A DNA stretch of 64,000 bases from Panonychus citri (taxonomy: Eukaryota > Arthropoda > Arachnida > Trombidiformes > Tetranychidae), in contig NW_026515548.1 in NCBI RefSeq assembly GCF_014898815.1, positions 1,408,501 to 1,472,500 on the forward strand, given 5' to 3'. Below, in pieces: positions 11,515-21,900 of this stretch. The notes beneath the pieces are model-generated. The model was not told where the DNA came from and ran no database searches. It was given only the letters and a program-made list of their open reading frames with translations. A program made the translations under genes and the position numbers. Within the stretch, counting starts at the first letter, position 1, and each line of letters begins with the position of its first letter.

Positions 11515-14500
11515 CAAAAGGAGTAAAAAGTTGACAAATTTATTTCTCAATAGTTGATTAATTCAATTGTTTATTATTTTAATGTTTCAATTAACAATTA
11601 TACTCTGATTAAGATTAATTAAATCACTCAGAAAACTAATTAAGTTAAATTATCTGAATTTGTCTTTGTTTTCGTTCCTGATTCCAACTCATCTCTTTTT
11701 CCTTTGATAATGAAGGTTGAATAAAGTTGATCATCGATTAATTAACTGACATTATCAGTATTAAATTGATGATTATTCAATTTTATTGTTATGATTACGT
11801 AGATTTAGTTGACTTGATTTAATCATAATGACAATCAACTTAATAGATAATGTCATTTGAATGAAAGTAAACTGATAATAACCAAGTTAAGACTTTGGGT
11901 AACCAAGAGCAATTTGATTGTATATCAATTAATTGTCACGTTAATTAATGTAAGAGAAATATTTTCTTTCTCTGATCAAGAAATTTAATCATAAATTGTC
12001 ATCAAATCGTAATTACAATTAAAGGTATTTTCTAGTAATAATCTTTGAATAATAACAATCACTGATAAACAATAATAATCAAACTAATTTTATCTTAACC
12101 ATTATGATTTAATTGTCGATAGATTGACTCAGTGAATCAAATTAACCTTTCGATTGTTTTATTTGCTCAGACTTTTCTAATTTAAATATTAGTTAACTAA
12201 ATTGTCTCCTTGTTAATTGAGATCATTGATTGAATATCATAAGATTTGATGTAGAACAAAAAAGTTAATCAATCAGATCGATTCATGAATCAAATTGATT
12301 GATGTAATTGTCAATTGATTAGATTTACTCGCCAATAAGATGACAACAATCAAATGATTACTTCCAGTTAATTGATTAACATTTCCCCGGACGGGATGTC
12401 ACATAAATCTGACCTTTCTACCGCTCGAATGGTCAAATTATTGCGACGAAATATCAATCAACTTGACAATTATCTAATTCTAATCACATTAAGATTAAAT
12501 TGTCATCACTTTATAATCCAATTGGCTTAATTAATCAACTAATCTTCAGTTAAATCTCTTAATCAGTTGATTAACTTTCTGACAACAAACAGAATCTGAT
12601 TGATCATCATTGTCAACAATCAACCAACAATGAAAAATAACAAAAGCAACAATTTACTTTGATCAACTAAACATTAGATATTTTTTTCATTCAATTAAAC
12701 TTGAAGGACACACAATCAAGGACAATTAAAGTAATTACTATCAATTTAATAATTTCTACAAGCTTCTTCCGATATGGATAAATTATCAGTAACAATTAAC
12801 GAAAAATCATCAATAATTAGAGGATAATTTAATCCACTAAGATGAAAACTATCAACAATTAGAGATTAATTTGATTAGGTTAACCAGTACACTCGATGGT
12901 TAAACAATCATCAACTTTTAATTAGAATTGTTTAGTTAAACTATTGATTATGTTAATTTTACAATCAGCAAATGAAACAATCAACCATGAATTTTAATCA
13001 TTAGACTTAAATTAACACTTATTAGTTTTTTTATCAAGTTTATCCTTTTGTCGTGATATTTGATCAATTGATTGTGATTAAACTTCAATCACATGTTTAG
13101 TGAGTGTTGATTAGATTGATGATTAAAAATGTCTCTTCAATTTTAGACAATTTATATTCACAATCAAGGACAGTAGAGACCCAATTAACGTTGGCAATTT
13201 ACAATCTAATTTAATTGTTAGCGAAACAAAATAAAGTTACAATTAAAAACGAGAAGGTTGAAAAATCAGGAAGTCATTGCAATTAAAAAATAATGTAAGC
13301 AATTAAGTCAATATCATTATTATTGATTGAATTTCATTATGACTCATTCATGAAAATTAACTGATTGTTTGATATTTGTTTGGTATTTTAAAATAAATCA
13401 TCTGCAAAAAAAAATAATTAATTGTTGACTGAATTCAGAGGGAATTAATCAATCTGTAAATAACAATTGAAACTTAAATTGTCACAGAGTGTTAATAGCT
13501 TAATCCACAATTAATACCTTAATCAAACCTTTAGAAATTAAGAAACAATTAAATGCAAATCATTTCTGAGCTCGATGATGTTTAATTGTCATTGAATTGT
13601 TGACAACAATTAACTTTCCATGTATCTAACTGTCTTTCTTGTTTGATTTTCCAATGAGAAATAAAAATATTTAATTGTTGAAACAAATCAATTTATTTTT
13701 AATTTGTTTCATTACTTTTCAATTAATTGGTGTTGTTTTTTTTTCACAACAATTAGAAAAACAATCAATGCGAATTGCTAATTAGATGAACACATGATTG
13801 ACTATCTGATTGAAAAATAATTATTAATTTACTTCCAATTGATATTCATCAAATTTAATGAATTCACAGTTGATTGATTAACGAATCAAACTACGAATCT
13901 ATGATTGTGATTAAGTGATACACTTAATCAAATTCAATGAGAATTTGAATAACCATGAAATTTTCTATTCGAATTTGAAACAATACAATTTTTAATCGAA
14001 AAAAAGAACGAAAAAAGAGAAAGAAAACCAACTATCATTTCAAGGGTTCGAATATCTAGTTAATTAATCAACGACAATTAAGAGAAAATAGAACGAGAAC
14101 AATTTGATTGTTGAGAGAACAAAACAAAAAATAATAGAAAAAAGCATAATAATAACAAGGAAATTATTTGTTATTTTCTCATGTTAATTAACCTTTAACA
14201 TTAATTACAAAGTGAAGGACATTTAAATTCCTTCCAATGGAAGATTAATTAATCACAATTAAAAAGAAAACTCGAAAAACCGATTCTTCAAGTTCGAAGG
14301 CGAAATGACATCAATTGAGAAGAGTCGTTCTCTAATTAGATGTTGATTCTGTTATGATTTTGATCGTAATTAAATTGATTCAATTAACAGATTTTGATTC
14401 TCAATGAAAAAAAAACCGATGGATCATCTGATTTTGAAGAAAACAATTAACAAAATGATCACAATTTGTTCATGATTTACTTAATGTAAGTAATTATATT

Positions 14501-14963
14501 TGAACTTACATGTTCATTTAATTGTTTTCTACTTTCAATTGATTGTTTGTATAACTATTTATAAATTTTAATTGTTTAAAAAGGGTAATCTTGATTGTCT
14601 AAATTAGAGTGTATTAATTATCATGCAAGAAAAGCAAATTTCAATTAATTAACTTTTTCTTTTGCCAAATTAATACACACACATAGAATTTTAAATTGTT
14701 GATCATTTCAAATGATCGACTAATTTTTTTCTTCTTTAATCACCAACCATTACTTTTTCTTGTTGGAACTTATTAAATATAAAAAATTCTTTTTTTCATT
14801 TTCCGGTCGAAAATTTCGCTTTTTAGTCCAAAAATGTTCGAAAAAGTTTTCTCGCAATTTGATTACTGGCGATGACGATGATTAGTAATTAGATCACTTT
14901 AGTTTCTTCTCATCTTCTATCATATGTATTCATCTGTGTTGTGGTTAATGGTTGAATCCCTCG

Positions 14964-15062
14964 TGTGCGTGTGTGTTTGTTTATATGTGGATGTGTATGT
15001 GTGTGTGTGTGGGTGTGTGGGTGTTGTTGTTGTTGATGTTGTTGATGTGGTTGTTGTGGTTG
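14964..15062. repeat. TG/GTT microsatellite
   Basis: An imperfect array of TG dinucleotides passes into GTT/GTTGAT repeats just downstream of the WNK stop codon on that gene's 3' side. It is probably in the 3' UTR. Confidence 0.8.
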
Positions 15063-15105
15063 TTGACAGAAAAAAGAAACAGCATCACTTTAAAAAGCAT
15101 CCTCA

Positions 15106-16767
15106 TCATTTACCAGCATCTCCCATGATCACAACTGGATTGGTATTTACACCAACATCGGTTGATAATTTAGATTCAGTTTGAGTTTCTGCGTCTTTTA
15201 ATTTACTATTAACTAATAAGGTTGTTAATTTATGTAACTCTTGTTTTAAATTTTCTATATGCTGTTGTTGGTGTTGCATTTGTTGCTGTTGTTGAGCTAA
15301 TTGTTGAAAACAAACTTGAGTATCCTGAGCATTCTGAGCATTCTGAGTTTCTTGAGCTTCTTTGGCTGCTTCTTGCATGGCTTTATTTAATTTCTGCTGT
15401 CGATTACGAAGTAAAGTGCTCAACTGATTACGAATCAATAAAGCGACCGTACGAACATCTTCCTCCATCAGGAAACCCGTTGCCACAAGGGCCAATGCGA
15501 CCTCATCCGCGTTATCCTTATCGATTTCAAAGTAAAACTGTATTGCTTCATTTTCCTTGTATTTATCTGATCTCTTTTTGGGATCGGTAACAATTAACCG
15601 GAATTCAATCTTATTACTCGAACTGTTAATACTTTCCTCTTCGTTAACAAATTCAACCTTAAATCCAGTATTCTCTTGGAAAAAGTCCATTTGAAGAAGC
15701 TCTTTAACCGTTGGTCTTTCCATTTTATCCAATCTAATGCACATTCCAATTATATCACGAATTTCTTGATTCTCTACCTTATCAAAACTTGCCGGTGGTA
15801 CACCTGAGGTCACCTTCTTATATATTTGCGCTGGACCGGAACACTCTGAATATGGATATTCTCCTGTGGCCATTTCCAGCATACACATTCCAAAAGCATA
15901 AACATCAACCGATTCATCATAATGCTCTTCATACATTTCGGGTGCCATAAATTCTGGTGTACCGATAACACTTTTGGCAAATGAACGATTTTTTAATGTT
16001 GCAAGTCCAAGATCACCAATTTTAACTGAACCATTAGTACCGGTAATAAATATATTGTCACATTTAAGATCTCTATGAATGATTGGTGGTGTTCGTGAAT
16101 GTAAAAAGTTTAATCCTTTTAAAATTTGACGGCACCAAGATTTTAACACTTTAATGTTTATCTTTTTAAAACGTTTTAAGTATGTTTTAAGGGTACCAGA
16201 GGTCATCAGTTCCGTTATTAAGACTAGACACTTTCGGTTTGGCGTATTAACCTCTATATAATCATAAAATCTCACTATATTGAAATGTTGTAAACCTTTA
16301 AGCATTTCAACTTCCTCACGGAATCGTTGTCTCTCACATTTAGATAGACTTTCTTGAAGCTCACACCAGGCCACAGCGGCTCCAGTTTGGGTATCCAAAC
16401 CCTTATAGACTGTTTTAAATGATCCACGGCCAATTTGTTCAAATTTAAGAAATCGCCCATCGGGAGATGATTCGGCTGCATTTATTTGATCTTCTCCATC
16501 ATCACTATCTTCCACATGATTATTGTTACCATTTTTCACTGGTTTCTCTGTTTCAGTTTTCTCCATGACTGTTGGTTGTTGTTGTTGTTGTTGTTGATCA
16601 ACAACAACCTTTTCATCAGACTGTTCTGCTACCTTTACATTTGGCTGTTCTGTTACATTCTCGTTGGACTGTTCTGTTATTTTTTCCTCGGTTGGTTCAC
16701 TGGACTTTTCATCGGGCTGTTTCTTACATCCGTCATTGACAAATGGATTGTCAGGATACATTGCCAT
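15106..16767 (-). CDS. WNK: WNK-family serine/threonine kinase, short form
   Basis: A single 553-aa open frame starts at ATG 16767. An acidic, Gln-rich N-terminus (1-100) precedes a kinase domain at about 105-365. The WNK hallmarks are present. The glycine loop GRGSFKTVYKG carries the catalytic Lys, and the usual beta-3 Lys is replaced by Cys in VAWCEL. HRDLKCDN and DLGLAT follow; the two Leu of DLGLAT form the chloride-sensing pocket in WNK1. Then comes the WNK/OSR1 C-terminal-like domain (about 385-465, beginning GFKVEFVNEEE). A Gln-rich coiled coil lies at about 470-530. WNKs phosphorylate SPAK/OSR1 kinases to control cation-chloride cotransport and cell volume. Animal WNKs often exceed 1,500 aa. 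Here the frame ends at MGDAGK*, and a usable donor (GCTG|GTAAAT) overlaps the stop region, so a further 3' exon cannot be excluded. None is visible down to 11 kb. Confidence 0.9.
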   Translation of the reverse strand: MAMYPDNPFVNDGCKKQPDEKSSEPTEEKITEQSNENVTEQPNVKVAEQSDEKVVVDQQQQQQQPTVMEKTETEKPVKNGNNNHVEDSDDGEDQINAAESSPDGRFLKFEQIGRGSFKTVYKGLDTQTGAAVAWCELQESLSKCERQRFREEVEMLKGLQHFNIVRFYDYIEVNTPNRKCLVLITELMTSGTLKTYLKRFKKINIKVLKSWCRQILKGLNFLHSRTPPIIHRDLKCDNIFITGTNGSVKIGDLGLATLKNRSFAKSVIGTPEFMAPEMYEEHYDESVDVYAFGMCMLEMATGEYPYSECSGPAQIYKKVTSGVPPASFDKVENQEIRDIIGMCIRLDKMERPTVKELLQMDFFQENTGFKVEFVNEEESINSSSNKIEFRLIVTDPKKRSDKYKENEAIQFYFEIDKDNADEVALALVATGFLMEEDVRTVALLIRNQLSTLLRNRQQKLNKAMQEAAKEAQETQNAQNAQDTQVCFQQLAQQQQQMQHQQQHIENLKQELHKLTTLLVNSKLKDAETQTESKLSTDVGVNTNPVVIMGDAGK

Positions 16768-18189
16768 TTGCAGTAAAATAGAATTTTTTTTAAAAAAAAG
16801 GGATGAAAGAGAAGAGGATAACTGGTAAACTGGAACCTGTTACAACACCAACCAAATAAAAGTCCAAGAATATAAGAATAATAATAAGAGATGGGAAGAG
16901 AAAGAGAGAGAGGATGCAAAGTTGAGAAGAAGAAAAAGAGAATTAAAGAGAAGAGAAAAGAAGAAGAGGAAGAGAGAAAAAAGAGAAAGAGAAAAATGAA
17001 GACATAAAACGAAAAAAAGAAGAAGAGGAAAATAGATAGAAGATGTGAAGAGAGATGTGTGTATGTAGACTGATTGACTCAACTGATTCAACTGGTCCAA
17101 TTAATGAGCATCATCATCAACATCATCACGATGATGAATAATGATGATGATGATGATGAGATTAGTAAAACACAATATTAAACAACTTGAGATAAAATTA
17201 GTGTGAATTAAAAAGAGTCAATATCATACCCCAAGTAAAGAGAGAAAATTTTTAGAACAGACAATTAGTTAATTTGAAGCACAGTAATTACGACACAATT
17301 AATCAAAATAAAAACAGAAATGAGATGAAAATAAAAAAATTGATGTAACATGAAAATTGTTCAATTCTGAGTGAACCAAAATTGAGAGTAATCGGTAAAG
17401 TGTCGCCCCTTACGTGCGATTACAGAAGTTTTACTCGAGCGCAATTTCAGGCGAATTTGAAAAAACTCAAGTTTCTAAAAATAATTTTTCTCTTATTAAA
17501 TTGTTCAAGATTCTTTATATTAACTAAAAGATGTAATGAAAATTCTAATTAACTAATGTAAGTTAATGATAACATGTGATGATAAAACTGTTATTTAGAA
17601 GCAACAAAGCAGAACATTAATAAAATGGAAAAAAAGAGAAAAAGAGAAAAAGAAAAACAATCAAAATGATAAACGAACAAAGAAATCGGCGAAAGAGAAG
17701 CTGAGAAAATAGAATAGAACAAAAAAATGATTATTCTTTTGTAGAAACGAGTTAGAAGAAGAAACTCCAAATAGAATAAGCGATAAGTTGCTATTAATTA
17801 GTCACAATTAGAAATTGTAGAAACTAATGAAGAGAAAAATTAATCACTGGTTAAGATAATTAAACAGCAATCAGAGGAAGAGAGAGAAATAGAAACTGTG
17901 TAACTAATCAAATTTATGTGTTTCGATCTTCTCGAACTCGATCGAGTTCGGTGCAGCTTATAAAGTGCCGCTTACAATTTCTTGTGTATTATTGATAATG
18001 ATTGGGAATGTTTCGTATTCGAAGTACAAAGTTGGGTTGTTAAAAGGATAATAAAATAACTTATGAAGTTGAAATCAGGTAATTTCAGGTATAAAAGTTT
18101 TTAAAAACAAAGTGTTTCGATATTTTGTCCAACCATTTTCTCGTTTGTTCACTTCTATCTATCTTTATGAATTGGGGTATTGTTAGAGT
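16768..18189 (-). other. WNK 5' UTR and upstream region
   Basis: Purine-rich DNA (pyrimidine-rich on the gene's strand) with no coding exon. A perfect 18-bp palindrome at 17933-17950 sits next to a TATAAAG at 17959-17965. This may mark the promoter about 1.2 kb upstream of the start codon. Confidence 0.4.
17933..17950. promoter_or_regulatory. 18-bp perfect palindrome next to TATA-like box
   Basis: CGAACTCGATCGAGTTCG is self-complementary over its full length. It is CpG-containing in a CpG-poor context and lies 8 bp from TATAAAG. A dimeric factor site is plausible; the assignment to WNK rests on distance and orientation only. Confidence 0.3.
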
Positions 18190-18420
18190 TACTGTAATCT
18201 CAATCTGTTTGCCGTCGGGTCAATCGAGTGCTTTCCTCCAGAGGCATCAATGTGTGTGTAGTTTGCTTCGGTTGGCGGGTAAGGTGAGAGGTCGTTGATG
18301 TTCAGCATATTCACAACTGCAATTCATTTATTACGATGTCTCTTGTTGATATTGGTTGACACTTTCTCAATGTACTCATGAAGCGTTGACACGCATGGTG
18401 CATAAGTCCCCACGATTTAA
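18190..18420 (-). pseudogene. Unrecognised decayed coding fragment
   Basis: The minus strand is GC-richer than its surroundings and reads open in two adjoining frames. One contains SWGLMHHACQRFMSTLRKCQ, the other NINDLSPYPPTEANYTHIDA. The frame change lies near 18320, and the second frame stops at 18190. I do not recognise the protein. It could be a dead gene piece or an exon of an unmodelled transcript. Confidence 0.3.
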
Positions 18421-18648
18421 GTCCCAATTTGTACAATTATTGACGATAAACCGATTTTGTGGTATTTAATCAGCTGATTCCTCTTGACTATTACGGAGAT
18501 GTTCTCATCGTTGATAATACATGTAGTATAATTACTAAATTCCAGGCTATTAATATATTAATAGTTTCAATTTGGTTCTTGTAACTGGTTAGTATTACTA
18601 AATTAAAAAATTAACGTAATTAAAAATTACGAAATTAATTTTTGAACA
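18421..18648. other. Intergenic DNA with an 18-bp AT palindrome
   Basis: CTATTAATATATTAATAG at 18547-18564 is a perfect palindrome. It lies about 85 bp before the repeat copy. I see no gene. Confidence 0.4.
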
Positions 18649-18947
18649 ATTAGCAATCATCTTAATTTCCTTAGATTTCGAAGGAAGCTTCTCTTCGCGA
18701 TTTATGGTCAACAAACAGAAACAAAATCTTTCAAGACTTGGAATTTTCTGCAAAATTTACACCAAAATATTATCTCTCTCTCTCTTCTCACTAATTATTG
18801 AGTAGTGTCAGGAAAATGGCAAATGTAATTAAGAAAATTTAATTGATTTAGAACAATTAATTGGACATCATTTCGGTTTTTGTGATTCTTTTAGAAAAGA
18901 TTGAGATGTTTTCGGATCGTTATCCTAGTAACTTGTCATTTCTATGA
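18649..18947. repeat. Dispersed repeat, segments 1 and 2, copy B
   Basis: 18649-18794 matches 6053-6212, and 18810-18947 matches 7711-7815 plus 8431-8477. Order and orientation are the same, but the segments are nearly adjacent. This copy keeps the uninterrupted target site of the insertion in copy A. It ends 39 bp short of the PPIP5K stop codon, so it probably lies in that gene's 3' UTR. Confidence 0.75.
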
Positions 18948-18985
18948 TATCATTTTGATAAAAAATCAGCTTAGTTAAGAATCGT

Positions 18986-21900
18986 TCATGAATTTGGTGA
19001 ACTTTGACCACTGGATGAAACAATGGACGATGGACCGGAGAATCCAAAGGAACTAGTTGGCGACAGAATCGGAAGGCTATTGGCTGAGAACGATGTTGAC
19101 GACGACCCATTTCCGGACATTTGAGCCAAGAACGAAGGTGAAGTGTTGGCTGATCGACTTCCAGTAGCGGTCATTCTTTCAAGAAATACGACTAATTGTT
19201 TCAAAGACAAAGCATTATGAAGAGTCTCTAAAGGCCGAATCGATGGTATATTAGGAATTCCATCTGTAAATATAGCAACAACAATCAAGAAAAAACAAAA
19301 TCGTAATAATTAGTGAAATTGGCGAATCAAAACTCAGACAATTAACAACAAAGCAAATGTTTTACCTGAAGGCGGGTGAAGAACATCTTTCAACTCTGGA
19401 GCACTAGATGACCCACTGATGACCGCAGTGCTAAACAATAGACTACTAGTTGAACCTGCAAGAATATTGATAGAAAAATAATCATAGATGAATAATCACA
19501 ATTAACCACAATCGAAATGAACTCACCATAATGAGGTAAATCAGCGACACTACAAAGACGTAGATATGAACTTGATTGTCCATGGATTGAATGTCGATGA
19601 GGTTTGTTACGACCTGCGTTTGGAAAAGTTGAGAAACTGATTAATAGTCGAAAGAAACGAGAAAACTTGACAAGACAATTGACAATTTCTTCGGGTTAAT
19701 TAAAGAGTTAATGGTTAATTAAAGGATTACCTAAAGTTTTACTAAATTTGCAAACATTGTCCAAACTTTTGGCATGAGAATTCATTCTCTCTTGTCTTAG
19801 ACTATCTATCGGTTTGTGTCGCATTGACGTTGATTGATTGGGACAAGAAAAAGAGACGGACATTGAGTTACTTCGTAATAAGACTTTAGATGTTGATTCG
19901 GCTTTAATTTCCGAGGCTATTTGAGTTCCATCATCTGAGATAGTATTAGTATTATCAATGGTATTAGTGCAAGATGAACAACAAGATGATAAAATATCAG
20001 TTGAGGTTGAAGTTGAGGTTGTGGTGGTGGTGAGAGATGTTGAGGTGATGATTGAAATTGGAGCGGTAATTGTTATTGTGGTTGGAGTGATATTATCGGT
20101 TGTAGGTAAATTAGGTGTTATATTAACATCATTGACTGAAATTGATTGACTAATCTTAGTACAATTAACTGGTAATTGTTCACAAGACTCACTCTTTAAT
20201 TTTGCTTCAGGTAAAAGTAGATTGGAATCATCATTAGATGAACCTGATTGCGGGACAGATAATGGAGGAGATGATAATTTTTCCTTCTCTTTTTCCAATC
20301 TTTCATCTTCTTCTAAAAGTTCAGTGAATTTAAAATCGTGATGTAATGAATGTGGTTTACCCTCTTCCAGAATTGTCGGTGATTCCTGAACAGAGAAAAA
20401 AAAAACGATATCGAAATGAAAATAACACAAAAATTATTTTATCGACTGAAACGTCCAATCAGTTGGATGAATAGTCGTTCGTGGAAATGTGAATACAATC
20501 AAATGAATCAACTCACGGGCGTACTACAGGCATTGGTACTACTTATTGGACTTTCATAAGAATCCAGATCATCATCGACGGTTAGTTCGTCAGAATCTTC
20601 TTCTTTAATTGGCATGTTAGAGGAATGCGTATTATGTTCAGAAAATTTCTGCAGGCAAAGAGAGAGAGAGAAAGAGAGAAATTAACACCATCAACTAATC
20701 GGAATAGAATCAGTATCGAGGAGGATATGTGATGAAGGAAAATATCTGATTAGTTTGTTAATCGACGTTGATTGGTTGTGAGGGTGGTTAGGGTTATATT
20801 CGGTTGGTTTTTCTCCGCCGTTGGCAGGGTCGGTATTAGTAAAATTTAGAGCGAAAGCCGAATCGTCACTGGCAGGGAAACGTTCACCTACCTTGGAAAG
20901 TGCATTACGGGAGTGTGGACGAAATCCTGGCCCTTTGGGAATGTTTTTCTGGACACAACAAACGACACCCGGACTGAAATGTAATTCAACATGGAATCTG
21001 TCATCTGATGAGGGATCTTTCGTTGGATCTTCATATAACATGATAACAATTTGCGTCATGTAATTTAGTTCTGAAACCGTTGAAACATATTCCATTGCTC
21101 GTCTCCATTGTTCATCTTTATCGTCAATAAGGCCACCATAATGTAATACGGAAAGTAATGAATGGATATGACTTTCACTTGTAAAGTAAAGACGAGTTCG
21201 TACATGTCGACCTGGACTGGAAACTCCATGGGAATAATGAGGATTGAGACGATTAACAGTTTCACTTTCCTCTGATAAGTAATCCCTCAATAGATCACTA
21301 CGAATCTTTTTCAATAAGGGTGAACAAATACCCAGACCAATGGTCAATTTTTCGGGTTTAGTTATTCCATATTCTTGAGGGATAACAATATCAGCTAAAG
21401 CTTTTGAATAAGTATACAATTCTTCAGCATTTGAGAATTGTAAAATATGCTGATTGTGCTGTAAATCGTATTTGATACAATCATAAATATCTGGAACTTT
21501 GCTAATGTCAAATGTACCGATTTTCAGTTTAAAATCTTTCTCCAGCTTAGCCCAACGTCTTTGCATCAAATCCCAAGTTTCGCCATGATATAAATTGCAC
21601 TCTTGAGATTGGAATGATTCCCGTCGTTGTTTTATCAGACTATTCAATTCTTGAACCAGTTCGTAAACATGTTCACAGGCTCGAAAAGGATTTTTAATGA
21701 AATTGAGAGCGTTTTGAATTGACCTGGACCAGGTTGGGTTGAGAACGGCTAAATCTTCCTCCGTGAAATCGGAATCACATTGAAGGCACTCATGAAGTCG
21801 CTGTTTAACAATATTCTTGAATTTACTCGAATCTGAATCGTTATCAAGTAGACCATTGGTATTGGCACTTTTCACCATTTGAACCAAGATTGGAGCAAGT

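Larger units (their letters stand above)
11044..15105. other. Four-kb intergenic region, AT-rich, no gene seen
   Basis: No exon with coding character was found. The region is saturated with TTAATTG/CAATTAA and TTGATTG words. It holds a CTCF-like motif near 11501, a locally GC-richer patch at 12380-12450, and a TG/GTT microsatellite at about 14964-15062. 3' UTRs of the protease (left) and WNK (right) probably occupy its ends. Confidence 0.6.

Noticed and set aside
12360..12500. GC-richer patch with a short frame starting MSHKSDLSTARMVKLL
   Set aside because: About 45 codons, no splice or family support, and two frames look equally open. More likely a regulatory patch or chance.
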